A stretch of 64,000 nt of DNA from Pseudomonas fluorescens. GTDB taxonomy: Bacteria > Pseudomonadota > Gammaproteobacteria > Pseudomonadales > Pseudomonadaceae. Under the pieces are notes generated by a model. It had not been told where the DNA came from. It worked only from the letters and a program-made list of their open reading frames with translations, and searched no databases. The DNA lies in the NCBI RefSeq assembly GCF_040448305.1, contig NZ_CP148752.1, positions 6,204,501 through 6,268,500 on the forward strand, written 5' to 3'. Positions 25,554 through 35,188 of this stretch are shown in pieces (within the stretch, counting starts at the first letter, position 1; the number at the start of each line of letters is the position of its first letter). Both the position numbers and the translations under genes were made by a program.

Positions 25554-26234
25554 TCAGTCCAACAGGTCCAGTTGCAAGTGCTCGGCCACTGCCTCGGCCG
25601 TAACCGCCTTGAGTTTAGGCACACGCCCCAGGCACGGCGCCGGGATGCGCTCGGCAAGGGTGGCCAGGTTTTCTTCCAGCCGCGAGGTCTTGGGGTCGAT
25701 GATATTGGCCACCCATCCCGCCAGCTGCAAACCATCCCGGGCAATCGCTTCGGCGGTCAACAAGGCATGGCTGATACACCCCAGCCGCACGCCGACCACC
25801 AGGATCACCGGCAGCTTCAATGCGATGGCAAGGTCCGACAGATTGTCCTGATCCGCCAAGGGTACGCGCCAGCCGCCGGCGCCTTCGATCAGGGTGAAGT
25901 CCGCCTGCATGCTCAAAATCTGCCGCATCGGCGCCAGCAACGACTGCACCGTCAGCGCCACGCCCGCCTCTCGCGCCGCCAGATGCGGGGCAATCGCCGG
26001 TTCGAAGGCCATCGGATTGACCTGTGCATAGGTCAGCGGCAGCGAACACTCCGCCAGCAAGGCCAGTGCATCGGCGTTGCGCAAGCCTTTGGGCGTCACA
26101 TCACAACCGGACGCGACCGGCTTGCCCGCCGCCGTGCTCAAACCCGCCGAACGCGCCGCATGCAGCAGCCCCGCGGCGACCGTGGTTTTACCGACATCGG
26201 TATCCGTGCCGGCGACGAAATAGGCTGCGCTCAT
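25554..26234 (-). CDS. bioD: Dethiobiotin synthetase
   Basis: ATP-dependent carboxylation and ring closure of 7,8-diaminopelargonate to dethiobiotin. 226 residues with the P-loop GTDTDVGKTT at 9-18, GKPVASGC near 38 and the GAGGWRVPL segment near 118. Last gene of the bioF-bioH-bioC-bioD unit; its ATG overlaps the bioC stop by four bases. bioA, needed to make its substrate, is not in this window. Confidence 0.95.
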   Translation of the reverse strand: MSAAYFVAGTDTDVGKTTVAAGLLHAARSAGLSTAAGKPVASGCDVTPKGLRNADALALLAECSLPLTYAQVNPMAFEPAIAPHLAAREAGVALTVQSLLAPMRQILSMQADFTLIEGAGGWRVPLADQDNLSDLAIALKLPVILVVGVRLGCISHALLTAEAIARDGLQLAGWVANIIDPKTSRLEENLATLAERIPAPCLGRVPKLKAVTAEAVAEHLQLDLLD

Positions 26235-27043
26235 AAGGGTTTCTCCAAAACGGCGTACACCACTTGATAAGTCGCCGGCAGTCCCTGGGCCTGACGAAAC
26301 TGCTCGTAAGCCTCAATCAGACCCAGAATTCGCGCCCGGCCGGTCAAGCCACCGGGCCGCCCGGGATTGAGATTGTGCGCACCCAACGCCTTGAGTTCAT
26401 GGGTCAGGCTGCGCACATCCGGGTAATGCAGCACGTGCGCGAGATTTTGCAGACTGAGCACCCTCAAGCCGCTGGCCGCACACAACTGCTGGTAAACACC
26501 AAACGCCCGGAAGCGATTGACGTGCACCATCCCGTCGACCTGCCGCCAGCTGTTGCGCAATTCGAACAACGTCCCTACACACAGACTAGCAAACGCGAAA
26601 ATGCCACCCGGTTTCAGCACCCGAAAGGCTTCACCGAGCACCGAGTCGAAGTCTGCGCACCACTGCACCGCCAGGCTGGAGAAGATCAGGTCGCAGGTCG
26701 AATCCTGCAGTGGCAATCGCTCGGCATCGCCGGCCACGAAGTGCGCGGCACCGCCCAATGGCCGGGCGTGGTTGAGCATGCCCTCGGCGATGTCCAGCGC
26801 CACACCGTGACTGCTCGGGAACTGCTCACCCAAGGCACGACTGAAATGCCCGGTGCCGCAGCCCAGATCCAGCCAGCGCTGCGGTACAAAGTCCTGCGGC
26901 AAGCGCTTGAGCAATTGGCTGCCGACATTACGCTGCAACTCGGCCACGCTGTCATAGCTGGCCGCCGCGCGGGAGAATGATGCTGCTACCTGGCGCTTGT
27001 CAGGCAAGGCGCCGGGCAGGTTGGGAAAGGATAGATCAGTCAT
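26231..27043 (-). CDS. bioC: Malonyl-ACP O-methyltransferase
   Basis: Methylates malonyl-ACP to start pimelate chain building for biotin. 270 residues with the SAM motif LDLGCGTGHFSRA (about 58-70) and MVHVNRFRAFG further on. The ATG at 27043 overlaps the bioH stop by eight bases and gives MTDLSFPNLPG; longer in-frame versions would run into bioH. Overlaps on both sides show a tight operon. Confidence 0.94.
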   Translation of the reverse strand: MTDLSFPNLPGALPDKRQVAASFSRAAASYDSVAELQRNVGSQLLKRLPQDFVPQRWLDLGCGTGHFSRALGEQFPSSHGVALDIAEGMLNHARPLGGAAHFVAGDAERLPLQDSTCDLIFSSLAVQWCADFDSVLGEAFRVLKPGGIFAFASLCVGTLFELRNSWRQVDGMVHVNRFRAFGVYQQLCAASGLRVLSLQNLAHVLHYPDVRSLTHELKALGAHNLNPGRPGGLTGRARILGLIEAYEQFRQAQGLPATYQVVYAVLEKPL

Positions 27044-27767
27044 CGCCGGACTCATGCAAAAAGGCCTGGATCGCCCCCGCCACACCGTGGGGATCCTCCA
27101 GGAGAAACGCGTGGCTGGCCTGTTCAATCAGACCGATTTCGACATCCGGCAGCAATGCCAGCAACTCGCCCGCCGCTTGCGCCGGCACCAGCCCGTCGAG
27201 GCCGGCGAACAGATGCAGTTGCGGACCGCGGAACGCTTGTAAAGCCTGTCGGGTATCCAGTTGCGCGAGCACTTGCAGACCACTGAGCAGCACCGGCGCG
27301 GCGGTGTTCGGGGCGCCACCGAGCAACAACCGCGACAATCCGCGCGGGTCTTCGGCGCCCTGGGCGCAGAGCAGTGAAAAGCGTTTCAACGTCGCGCGCG
27401 GATCGGCTTCGCATCCCGCCAGAAACGCATCGAAGGTTTCCCCTGGCATGGCGCTAGACCATTGTTCATGAGCGACAAAAGAAGCGTTGCTGGCCAGGGT
27501 GAACACACCACAACAGCGATCGCCACGCCGGGCCGCCAACTCGCAGGCGAGCATGCCGCCCAATGACCAACCGCCAAGCCAGGCGTCTTGCGGCAAGGTC
27601 GAATCAAGCTCATCGAGCCACTCTTCAAGATCGCTCGACGCCAGTTCCGGCAACGGCTCGATCTCGACGTGCAGGTGCTCATCCAGGCCTCGCAAGGCCG
27701 CCGCCAGAGGCTCCAGCGGTGAAACGCCAAGGCCCCAACCGGGCAGCAGAATCAGACGATCACGCAT
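27036..27767 (-). CDS. bioH: Pimeloyl-ACP methyl ester esterase
   Basis: Removes the methyl cap from pimeloyl-ACP methyl ester, ending chain growth. 243-residue alpha/beta hydrolase with nucleophile Ser68 in GGWSLGGM, oxyanion region LLPGWGLG at 7-14, acidic residue in FAGLDGLVPA and the His in EQASHAFLLEDP. It overlaps bioF by eight bases and bioC by eight. Confidence 0.94.
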   Translation of the reverse strand: MRDRLILLPGWGLGVSPLEPLAAALRGLDEHLHVEIEPLPELASSDLEEWLDELDSTLPQDAWLGGWSLGGMLACELAARRGDRCCGVFTLASNASFVAHEQWSSAMPGETFDAFLAGCEADPRATLKRFSLLCAQGAEDPRGLSRLLLGGAPNTAAPVLLSGLQVLAQLDTRQALQAFRGPQLHLFAGLDGLVPAQAAGELLALLPDVEIGLIEQASHAFLLEDPHGVAGAIQAFLHESGDD

Positions 27768-28938
27768 GGCTTGGCTCCGGCTTCAGTTGTTGAAAACAAT
27801 CGGCCAGTCCGTTTAACAATAGCTGTACCTGGGCTTCACTGTGGGCAGCCGTCAGCGTGACCCGCAGCCGGGCGCTGCCGGCGGGTACGGTCGGCGGGCG
27901 AATCGCGGTCACCATCAAACCGCGTTCGCGCAGCATCTGCGAAAGACGCACCGCACGCCCCGCGTCCCCGATCATGATCGGCTGGATCGGCGTGAAGCTG
28001 TCCATGAGTTCCAGGCCAATCTGTTCGGCACCGTGGCGGAACTGGCGGATCAGCGTCTGCAAATGCTCGCGGCGCCAGTGTTCGCTGCGCAGCAGTTCCA
28101 GGCTTTTCAACGTGGCACAGGCCAGCGCAGGTGGCTGGCTGGTGGTGTAGATGTAGGGACGGGCGAACTGGATCAGGCTTTCGATCAGCTCTTCGCTGCC
28201 GGCGACAAAGGCACCCGCCGTACCGAACGCCTTGCCGAGGGTGCCGACCAGCACCGGAACGTCATCCTGGCTCAAGCCGAAGTGTTCGACGATGCCGCCA
28301 CCGTTGGCACCCAGCGGTCCAAAACCATGGGCATCGTCGACCATCAACCAGGCGCCTTTGGCCTTGGCTTCTCGGGCCAGCGCTGGCAAGTCGGCGATAT
28401 CACCGTCCATGCTGAACACGCCGTCGGTGACCACCAGCGTATTGCCGGTGGCTTTTTCCAGGCGTTTGGCCAGGCTCACCGCGTCGTTGTGCAGATAACG
28501 ATTGAACCGCGCACCGGACAACAGCCCTGCGTCGAGCAGCGACGCATGATTGAGCCGGTCTTCGAGCACCGTATCACCCTGCCCCACCAGCGCCGTGACC
28601 GCGCCGAGGTTGGCCATGTAGCCGGTGGTGAACAGCAACGCGCGCGGGCGACCGGTCAGGTCGGCCAACGCTTCTTCCAGGGCATGGTGCGGGGAGCTAT
28701 GGCCGATGACCAGATGCGATGCCCCTCCGCCCACCCCCCACTTCGAAGCGCCGGCACGCCAGGCTTCGATCACTTGCGGATGATTGGCCAGGCCCAGGTA
28801 GTCGTTGTTACAGAACGCCAGCAATGGCTGGCCATCGACCACCACTTGCGGCCCCTGCGGGCTTTCAAGCAGCGGGCGCTGGCGGTAGAGGTTTTCGGCA
28901 CGACGGGCGGCAAGGCGTGCGGCGAGATCGAAAGACAT
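27760..28938 (-). CDS. bioF: 8-amino-7-oxononanoate synthase
   Basis: PLP enzyme joining pimeloyl-ACP and alanine in biotin synthesis. 392 residues; Lys236 in LVGTLGKAFGTAGAF carries PLP, and DDAHGFG at 201-207 and ASHLVIGH near 73-80 form the rest of the site. It is the first gene of the bioFHCD unit and is separated from bioB upstream by a REP pair, so bioB may feed it only weakly. Confidence 0.95.
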   Translation of the reverse strand: MSFDLAARLAARRAENLYRQRPLLESPQGPQVVVDGQPLLAFCNNDYLGLANHPQVIEAWRAGASKWGVGGGASHLVIGHSSPHHALEEALADLTGRPRALLFTTGYMANLGAVTALVGQGDTVLEDRLNHASLLDAGLLSGARFNRYLHNDAVSLAKRLEKATGNTLVVTDGVFSMDGDIADLPALAREAKAKGAWLMVDDAHGFGPLGANGGGIVEHFGLSQDDVPVLVGTLGKAFGTAGAFVAGSEELIESLIQFARPYIYTTSQPPALACATLKSLELLRSEHWRREHLQTLIRQFRHGAEQIGLELMDSFTPIQPIMIGDAGRAVRLSQMLRERGLMVTAIRPPTVPAGSARLRVTLTAAHSEAQVQLLLNGLADCFQQLKPEPSHA

Positions 28939-28989
28939 GCAGGCCTCGGACAGTCAGATCACATAAATCAGGGTAGGCACACAATCCAA

Positions 28990-29080
28990 TGTGGGAGCGG
29001 GCTTGCTCGCGAAGACTGACTGACATTCAACATCGATGTCGACTGAACCGACGCTTTCGCGAGCAAGCCCGCTCCCACAG
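28990..29080. repeat. REP pair between bioB and bioF
   Basis: TGTGGGAGCGGGCTTGCTCG-CGAAG at 28990-29014 and its inverted copy CTTTCGCGAGCAAGCCCGCT-CCCACAG at about 29054-29080. Confidence 0.92.
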
Positions 29081-29119
29081 GTGGTTTTGCATTCCACTCA
29101 GAGGAGTCGGTGGATGGAC

Positions 29120-30175
29120 TCAAACCGCCGCGTTATAGAACTGCTCGCTGCTCTTCTGCTCCACCAGCGCCTGCTCGATAGCTGCCTGATGCACTTCATC
29201 GGCGTGCTCTTCGCGGGCTTCAGGCAGGATGCCCAGGCGCGAGAACAGTTGCATGTCCTTGTCGGCCTGCGGGTTGGCGGTGGTCAGCAGTTTGTCGCCG
29301 TAGAAAATCGAGTTGGCACCGGCGAAGAACGCCAGGGCCTGCATCTGCTCGTTCATGGCTTCGCGGCCGGCGGACAGGCGCACGTGGGATTGCGGCATCA
29401 GGATGCGCGCGACGGCGAGCATGCGGATGAAGTCGAACGGATCGACGTCGTCGGCATTTTCCAGCGGCGTACCGGCGACTTTCACCAGCATGTTGATCGG
29501 CACCGACTCCGGATGCTCCGGCAGGTTGGCCAGCTGGATCAGCAGGTTGGCGCGGTCGTCCAGCGACTCGCCCATGCCGAGAATGCCGCCGGAGCAGATC
29601 TTCATCCCCGACTCACGCACATAGGCCAGGGTCTGCAGGCGCTCACTGTAGGTGCGGGTGGTGATGATGCTGCCGTAGAACTCAGGCGAGGTGTCGAGGT
29701 TGTGGTTGTAATAGTCGAGGCCGGCATTGGCCAGCGCTTCGGTCTGCTCCTGATCCAGGCGACCGAGGGTCATGCAGGTTTCCAGACCCATGGCCTTCAC
29801 GCCTTCGACCATTTTCAACACGTACGGCATGTCCTTGGCCGACGGGTGCTTCCACGCCGCGCCCATGCAGAAGCGGGTCGAGCCGATGGCCTTGGCACGA
29901 GCGGCCTCTTCGAGGACCTTCTGCACCTCCATCAGTTTTTCTTTTTCCAGGCCGGTGTTGTAGTGACCGGACTGTGGACAATATTTGCAATCTTCCGGGC
30001 AGGCGCCGGTTTTGATCGACAGCAGGGTCGACACCTGGACGCGGTTGGCGTCGAAATGCGCACGGTGCACCGTCTGCGCCTGGAACAACAGGTCATTGAA
30101 TGGCTGAACGAAGAGTGCTTTGACTTCGGCCAAAGTCCAGTCATGACGCAGGGTTGCAGTGGTGCTGGCACTCAT
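29120..30175 (-). CDS. bioB: Biotin synthase
   Basis: Radical SAM enzyme that inserts sulfur into dethiobiotin. 351 residues from the ATG at 30175, chosen because AAAGGA lies seven bases upstream. The radical cluster is CPEDCKYC (Cys59, Cys63, Cys66). The conserved YYNHNLDTSPEFY and CSGGILGMGES stretches are present. It is divergent from comF with 93 bases between them. Confidence 0.96.
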   Translation of the reverse strand: MSASTTATLRHDWTLAEVKALFVQPFNDLLFQAQTVHRAHFDANRVQVSTLLSIKTGACPEDCKYCPQSGHYNTGLEKEKLMEVQKVLEEAARAKAIGSTRFCMGAAWKHPSAKDMPYVLKMVEGVKAMGLETCMTLGRLDQEQTEALANAGLDYYNHNLDTSPEFYGSIITTRTYSERLQTLAYVRESGMKICSGGILGMGESLDDRANLLIQLANLPEHPESVPINMLVKVAGTPLENADDVDPFDFIRMLAVARILMPQSHVRLSAGREAMNEQMQALAFFAGANSIFYGDKLLTTANPQADKDMQLFSRLGILPEAREEHADEVHQAAIEQALVEQKSSEQFYNAAV

Positions 30176-30268
30176 GGGCGTTTCCTTTGAATTATGCTTT
30201 GGCATGCGGCTGGGTAATGGAATGTCACAGCCGCTTCACAGTTGTTTCGGCATATTTAAGGAAGAGCG

Positions 30269-31009
30269 ATGCGCTGTCAACCACGATACGAAGGACCGGT
30301 TTACATCTGGTTAAAAAACAAACAATCATGCCTTTTGTGCGATGAACCGTCCGACGGCATCCCTCCTGTCTGCACGGCCTGCGAAATTGAGTTGCCCTGG
30401 CTCGGCGATCACTGCCTGACCTGCGCCCTACCGCTCCCGACTGCAGGCCTGACCTGCGGCCATTGCCTGAAGCAGCCACCAGCCTTCGAACAGGTGATTG
30501 CGCCCTGGACCTACAGCTTTCCGGTAGACAGCCTGATCACTCGCTTCAAACACAACGCCAAGTGGCCGTTTGGTCGCCTGCTCGCCGAACTTCTAGCTCA
30601 ATACCTGCAACATCGCTTCGAAGACGATTTGCTGCGTCCCCATGCGCTGATCCCGGTGCCGTTGGCCAACCGACGCCTGCGCCAGCGCGGGTTCAATCAG
30701 GCGGCGATGCTGGCTCACTGGTTGAGTGCGAGTCTCGATATCCCTTGCGACGAACGGTTGCTGCTACGCACCCAAGACACCGACGCCCAACAGGCCTTGA
30801 ACGCCCAAGACCGCCGAAAAAACCTGCGCAACGCTTTCGCCCTGGCACCCGGCGCCGTCGTCAAAGGCCTGCACCTGGCCCTGGTCGACGACGTACTGAC
30901 CACCGGCGCCACGGCCCAGGCCCTGGCTCGCCTGCTGATGGACGCCGGTGCGGCGAGGGTTGACGTCTATTGCCTGGCCCGTACGCCCAAACCCGGCGAG
31001 ACACCCTGA
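30269..31009 (+). CDS. ComF family phosphoribosyltransferase-like protein
   Basis: 246 residues. The N-terminal part has paired cysteines for zinc (CLLC, CTAC, CLTC, CGHC between about 21 and 65). The C-terminal part carries the PRPP-binding loop LALVDDVLTTGATA near 203-216 and the helix RLRQRGFNQAAMLA. ComF proteins are needed for DNA uptake in competent bacteria; the substrate is not known. AAGGAAGAG before the ATG is a good ribosome site. It is monocistronic or paired with modE, 63 bases downstream. Confidence 0.9.
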   Translation: MRCQPRYEGPVYIWLKNKQSCLLCDEPSDGIPPVCTACEIELPWLGDHCLTCALPLPTAGLTCGHCLKQPPAFEQVIAPWTYSFPVDSLITRFKHNAKWPFGRLLAELLAQYLQHRFEDDLLRPHALIPVPLANRRLRQRGFNQAAMLAHWLSASLDIPCDERLLLRTQDTDAQQALNAQDRRKNLRNAFALAPGAVVKGLHLALVDDVLTTGATAQALARLLMDAGAARVDVYCLARTPKPGETP

Positions 31010-31072
31010 CTTGACTCGCGCGGCCCAAGCGACCAACGTCCTCACCATCGTCACCACCCAAAGCGACTTGTC

Positions 31073-31837
31073 ATGTCTTTGCCAACCTTGTTGTCCCAGC
31101 ACATTGTCCGCCGTCCGCAGCGCATCGCCCTGCTGCAGCACATCGCCGAACAAGGCTCGATCACCCGCGCGGCCAAAAGCGCGGGCCTGAGCTACAAGGC
31201 CGCTTGGGATGCGATCGATGAGCTGAACAACCTGGCGCAGAAGCCGCTGGTGGAGCGGATTGTCGGCGGCAAGGGCGGCGGCGGTGCGCGCCTGTCCAAC
31301 GAAGGTGAGCGGGTGTTGCGCCTGTACCAGAAGCTGCAAGCCTTGCAGGCCCAGGTGCTGGAAGCTGCTGAAGACGCGAGCGACTTCGACCTGCTCGGGC
31401 GCCTGATGCTGCGCACCAGCGCGCGCAACCAGTTGCACGGCAAGGTGGTGGCGATCGAACCTCAGGGGCGCAACGACCTGATTCGCCTCAAAGTCGCAGA
31501 AGGCGTGCTCGTCGACGCGCAGATCACCCACGACAGCACCGAGCGCCTGGAGCTGCAAATCGGCACCGACGTCGTGGCATTGATCAAGGCCGGCTGGCTC
31601 GACGTGCTGAAAATCGATTCCGCAGAAACGCCTGGGAACAATTGCCTCAGTGGCATCATCGAAAAAATTCTCGACGCCGACGATGGCCCCAGCGAAGTGC
31701 GCATCACCCTGCCCAACGGCCTGACGCTGTGCGCATTGGCCGAATCGAGGCATCTGCAGGCATTGGGGCTGACGTCCGGCAAACCGGTGCGCGTGGAGTT
31801 TTCGCCGTCCAGGGTTCTGCTGGGCACGCCGCTTTAA
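31073..31837 (+). CDS. modE: Molybdate-responsive regulator ModE
   Basis: 254 residues: N-terminal winged helix (about 15-85, IALLQHIAEQGSITRAAKSA and SYKAAWDAIDELNNL) with the glycine-rich GGKGGGGARLS wing, then two TOBE/Mop domains (about 125-185 and 195-252) that bind molybdate. The family represses modABC and activates molybdoenzyme genes. No mod transport genes lie in the window, so it acts on distant targets. The ribosome site is weak. Confidence 0.9.
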   Translation: MSLPTLLSQHIVRRPQRIALLQHIAEQGSITRAAKSAGLSYKAAWDAIDELNNLAQKPLVERIVGGKGGGGARLSNEGERVLRLYQKLQALQAQVLEAAEDASDFDLLGRLMLRTSARNQLHGKVVAIEPQGRNDLIRLKVAEGVLVDAQITHDSTERLELQIGTDVVALIKAGWLDVLKIDSAETPGNNCLSGIIEKILDADDGPSEVRITLPNGLTLCALAESRHLQALGLTSGKPVRVEFSPSRVLLGTPL

Positions 31838-31845
31838 ACAAAACT

Positions 31846-31873
31846 GCAACAAAAGGTTCATTACTCTTCATTA
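31846..31873. promoter_or_regulatory. Possible degenerate Pho box upstream of phoX
   Basis: Repeats CTGCAAC, GTTCATT and TTCATTA at about 10-11 base intervals, including a perfect direct repeat TTCATTA at 31857 and 31867, resemble PhoB direct repeats (CTGTCAT) only partly: four of seven bases in the best units. A weak prediction. Confidence 0.25.
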
Positions 31874-31904
31874 AGGTGTCTGCACAAACCGCAGGGAGCC
31901 TGAA

Positions 31905-33806
31905 ATGAGCCTATTAGAAGAAAACCAGTCCACCGACCTCGAAAACATGGTCGGCCTCAGCCGTCGCGGCTTCATCAGCGCAGGTGCCCTGTGCGGCGCG
32001 GCGATGTTCCTCGGCGGCAACCTGCTGAGCCGCAGCGTGATGGCCGCCAGCGTCAGCGCCGGCAACAGTCAGTTGCTGGGTTTCGACAGCATTGCCGCCG
32101 CCACCAGCGATTCCATCACCCTGCCAGCGGGCTACAAGTCCTCGGTGCTGATCAGCTGGGGCCAACCTCTGCACAAGGACGGCCCGGCGTTCGACCCGAG
32201 CGGCAACGGCAGCGCCGAACATCAGGAAGCCCAGTTCGGCGACAACAACGACGGCATGAGCCTGTTCGAATTTCCGGGCGAAAAAGACCGGGCGCTGATG
32301 GCGATCAACAACGAATACACCAACTACCGCTACCTCTACGCCCACGGCGGCATGCCGCAATCGGCGCAAGAAGTTCGCAAGGCACTGGCCTGCGAAGGTG
32401 TGTCGGTGATTGAAGTGCAGCGCAAGAACGGCCAATGGCAATTCGTCCAGGGCTCGCGCTACAACCGCCGCATTCACGGCAACGCACCGATCACCCTGAG
32501 CGGCCCGGCCGCCGGACATGCCCTGCTGAAAACCAGTGCCGATCCGCAGGGCAGGAACGCCCTCGGCACCTTCCAGAACTGCGCCAATGGCAAGACGCCA
32601 TGGGGCACCTATCTGACCTGTGAAGAGAACTTCACCGACTGCTTCGGCAGCAGTAACGCCGAGCAGAAATTCGACCCGGCGCAAAAACGCTACGGCGTGG
32701 TGGCCACCAGCAAAGAGATCAACTGGCACCAGCACGACGAGCGCTTCGACATGGCGAAGAACCCCAACGAACTCAACCGTCACGGCTGGGTGGTGGAGAT
32801 CGATCCGTTCGATCCGAAATCGACGCCGGTCAAACGCACGGCCCTGGGCCGCTTCAAACACGAAAACGCCGCCCTGGCCGAAACCGGCGACGGTCATGCC
32901 GTGGTGTACATGGGCGACGATGAACGCGGGGAGTTCATCTACAAATTCGTCAGCCGCGACAAGATCGACCACAAGAACCCCAAGGCCAACCGCGACATTC
33001 TCGACCACGGCACCCTGTACGTGGCGCGTTTCGATGCCGGCGACGGCAACGTCGATCACCCGAAAGGCCAAGGTGAATGGATCGAACTGACCCACGGTAA
33101 AAACGGCATCGACGCCAGCAGCGGTTTTGCCGATCAGGCCGAAGTGCTGATCCACGCCCGTCTCGCCGCCAGTGTGGTGAAAGCCACGCGCATGGACCGC
33201 CCGGAATGGATCGTGGTCAGCCCCAAGGATGGCCAGGTCTACTGCACGCTGACCAACAACGCTAAACGCGGCGAAGAAGGGCAACCGGTGGGCGGGCCAA
33301 ACCCTCGCGAGAAGAACGTCTACGGGCAGATCCTGCGCTGGCGCACCGAGCGTGACGATCACGGCTCGAAAACTTTTGCCTGGGACCTGTTCGTCGTCGC
33401 CGGTAATCCGGGTGTTCACGCCGGCACACCAAAAGGCGGGTCGTCGAACATCACGCCGCAGAACATGTTCAACAGCCCGGACGGGCTGGGCTTCGACAAG
33501 GCCGGGCGCTTGTGGATTCTCACCGATGGCGATTCGAGCAACGCCGGAGACTTTGCCGGCATGGGCAACAACCAGATGCTCTGTGCCGACCCGGTAACTG
33601 GCGAGATTCGCCGCTTCATGGTTGGCCCGGTAGGTTGTGAAGTGACGGGGATCAGCTTCTCGCCGGATCAGAAGACCCTGTTTGTCGGGATCCAGCACCC
33701 GGGCGAAAATGGTGGTTCGACCTTCCCAGAGCACCTGCCCAATGGCAAGCCGCGGTCTTCGGTGATGGCGATTTCGCGGGAAGATGGCGGGATCGTCGGC
33801 GCCTGA
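31905..33806 (+). CDS. phoX: PhoX-type alkaline phosphatase, Tat-exported
   Basis: 633 residues of the PhoX family (calcium/iron phosphoesterase) that releases phosphate from organic esters in the periplasm. A twin-arginine signal, LSRRGFISAGALCG (18-31), precedes a hydrophobic stretch ending AASVS. Family blocks include AINNEYTNYRYLY, WGTYLTCEENFTDC, GRFKHENAALAE and the late SPDGLGFDKAGRLWILTDGDS. The AGGGAG before the ATG is strong. Expression under phosphate limitation is expected from the family; the local Pho box is only marginal. Confidence 0.92.
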   Translation: MSLLEENQSTDLENMVGLSRRGFISAGALCGAAMFLGGNLLSRSVMAASVSAGNSQLLGFDSIAAATSDSITLPAGYKSSVLISWGQPLHKDGPAFDPSGNGSAEHQEAQFGDNNDGMSLFEFPGEKDRALMAINNEYTNYRYLYAHGGMPQSAQEVRKALACEGVSVIEVQRKNGQWQFVQGSRYNRRIHGNAPITLSGPAAGHALLKTSADPQGRNALGTFQNCANGKTPWGTYLTCEENFTDCFGSSNAEQKFDPAQKRYGVVATSKEINWHQHDERFDMAKNPNELNRHGWVVEIDPFDPKSTPVKRTALGRFKHENAALAETGDGHAVVYMGDDERGEFIYKFVSRDKIDHKNPKANRDILDHGTLYVARFDAGDGNVDHPKGQGEWIELTHGKNGIDASSGFADQAEVLIHARLAASVVKATRMDRPEWIVVSPKDGQVYCTLTNNAKRGEEGQPVGGPNPREKNVYGQILRWRTERDDHGSKTFAWDLFVVAGNPGVHAGTPKGGSSNITPQNMFNSPDGLGFDKAGRLWILTDGDSSNAGDFAGMGNNQMLCADPVTGEIRRFMVGPVGCEVTGISFSPDQKTLFVGIQHPGENGGSTFPEHLPNGKPRSSVMAISREDGGIVGA

Positions 33807-33814
33807 CAGACCCT

Positions 33815-33897
33815 CATCGCGAGCAAGCTCGCTCCCACAGGATTGGCGCGATTTCAAATCTGGCGCATGACCTGTGGGAGCGAGCTCGCTCGCGATG
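33815..33897. repeat. REP pair after phoX
   Basis: ATCGCGAGCAAGCTCGCTCC-CACAG and an inverted arm at 33871-33897, 31 bases apart. The right arm reads GAGCTCGCTCGCGAT, slightly changed from the left. Confidence 0.92.
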
Positions 33898-34002
33898 GCG
33901 TCAGCGCAAACAACGCACATCTCAAGCCCACCCCCTAAAGCCCCGCCGTCTGCGCTACCATGCCTGGCCGGACGCAGCAGCCTGCTGCGCGCAGGAGTCA
34001 GC

Positions 34003-34977
34003 ATGGCCCACCCGTTTGAAACCCTCACACCAGACCTCGTGCTCGATGCCGTCGAAAGCATCGGCTTTCTCAGCGACGCGCGCATCCTGGCCCTCAACAG
34101 CTACGAGAACCGCGTCTACCAAGTCGGTATCGAAGACGCCGAGCCGCTGATCGCCAAGTTCTACCGGCCGCAACGCTGGACCAACGAAGCGATTCTGGAA
34201 GAGCACCAGTTCACCGCCGAACTCGCCGACTGCGAGGTGCCGGTCGTGGCGCCGTTGATCCACAACGGTGAAACCCTGCACGAACACAACGGTTTCCGCT
34301 TCACCCTGTTCCCCCGCCGTGGCGGCCGCGCGCCGGAGCCGGGCAACCTCGACCAACTGTATCGCCTGGGCCAGTTACTCGGGCGCCTGCATGCGGTCGG
34401 CTCGACCCGGCCGTTCGAGCACCGTGAAGCACTGGCGGTGAAAAACTTCGGCCATGACTCGCTGGCCACGTTGCTCGACGGCAATTTCATCCCCCGCAGC
34501 CTGCTGCCGGCCTACGAATCTGTGGCCCGCGATCTGCTCAAGCGTGTGGAAGATGCCTACAGCAACACGCCGCACCAGAACATCCGCATGCACGGTGACT
34601 GCCACCCCGGCAACATGATGTGCCGCGACGAGATGTTCCATATCGTCGACCTCGACGACTGCCGCATGGGTCCGGCGGTGCAGGACATCTGGATGATGCT
34701 CGCCGGCGATCGTCAGGATTGCCTGAGCCAGTTGTCGGAACTGATGGACGGCTACAACGAGTTCCACGACTTTGACCCCCGTGAACTCGCCTTGATCGAA
34801 CCGCTGCGCGCCTTGCGCCTGATGCACTACAGCGCCTGGCTCGCCCGCCGCTGGGAAGACCCGGCCTTCCCCCGCAGTTTCCCTTGGTTCGGCACCGAGC
34901 GTTATTGGGGGGATCAGGTGTTGGCGTTGCGCGAGCAACTGGCGGCGCTCCAGGAAGAGCCACTGAAACTCTTCTGA
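34003..34977 (+). CDS. srkA: Stress response serine/threonine kinase SrkA
   Basis: 324-residue RdoA/YihE family kinase, related to choline kinases, that phosphorylates proteins and protects against stress-induced death in E. coli. Catalytic loop MHGDCHPGNMM with Asp199 and metal-binding VDLDDCRMG (215-223) are intact. The upstream open frame is longer, but the ATG at 34003 has GGAG six bases before it and gives the family start MAHPFETLTPD. It is flanked by REP pairs on both sides and stands alone. Confidence 0.92.
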   Translation: MAHPFETLTPDLVLDAVESIGFLSDARILALNSYENRVYQVGIEDAEPLIAKFYRPQRWTNEAILEEHQFTAELADCEVPVVAPLIHNGETLHEHNGFRFTLFPRRGGRAPEPGNLDQLYRLGQLLGRLHAVGSTRPFEHREALAVKNFGHDSLATLLDGNFIPRSLLPAYESVARDLLKRVEDAYSNTPHQNIRMHGDCHPGNMMCRDEMFHIVDLDDCRMGPAVQDIWMMLAGDRQDCLSQLSELMDGYNEFHDFDPRELALIEPLRALRLMHYSAWLARRWEDPAFPRSFPWFGTERYWGDQVLALREQLAALQEEPLKLF

Positions 34978-34987
34978 CTCCCCCCCC

Positions 34988-35088
34988 TGTAGGAGCGAGC
35001 CTGCTCGCGATGGACGTCAACGATAACGCGTGCTGTCTGGATAAACGCATTGCCCTTGCGTTCTTCGCGAGCAGGCTCGCTCCTACAG
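34988..35088. repeat. REP pair between srkA and rarD
   Basis: TGTAGGAGCGAGCCTGCTCG-CGAT at 34988 and the inverted TTCGCGAGCAGGCTCGCTCC-TACAG ending at 35088, the GTAGGAGCG subtype. Confidence 0.92.
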
Positions 35089-35188
35089 AGACCGATGTTC
35101 ACAAATGACCTACCTATTCAGTCAGGACATTCGCAGACAAATCTCCTTACAATCCCCTCTTTGTTAGCTGCCTAAGCAAGGATTCTGC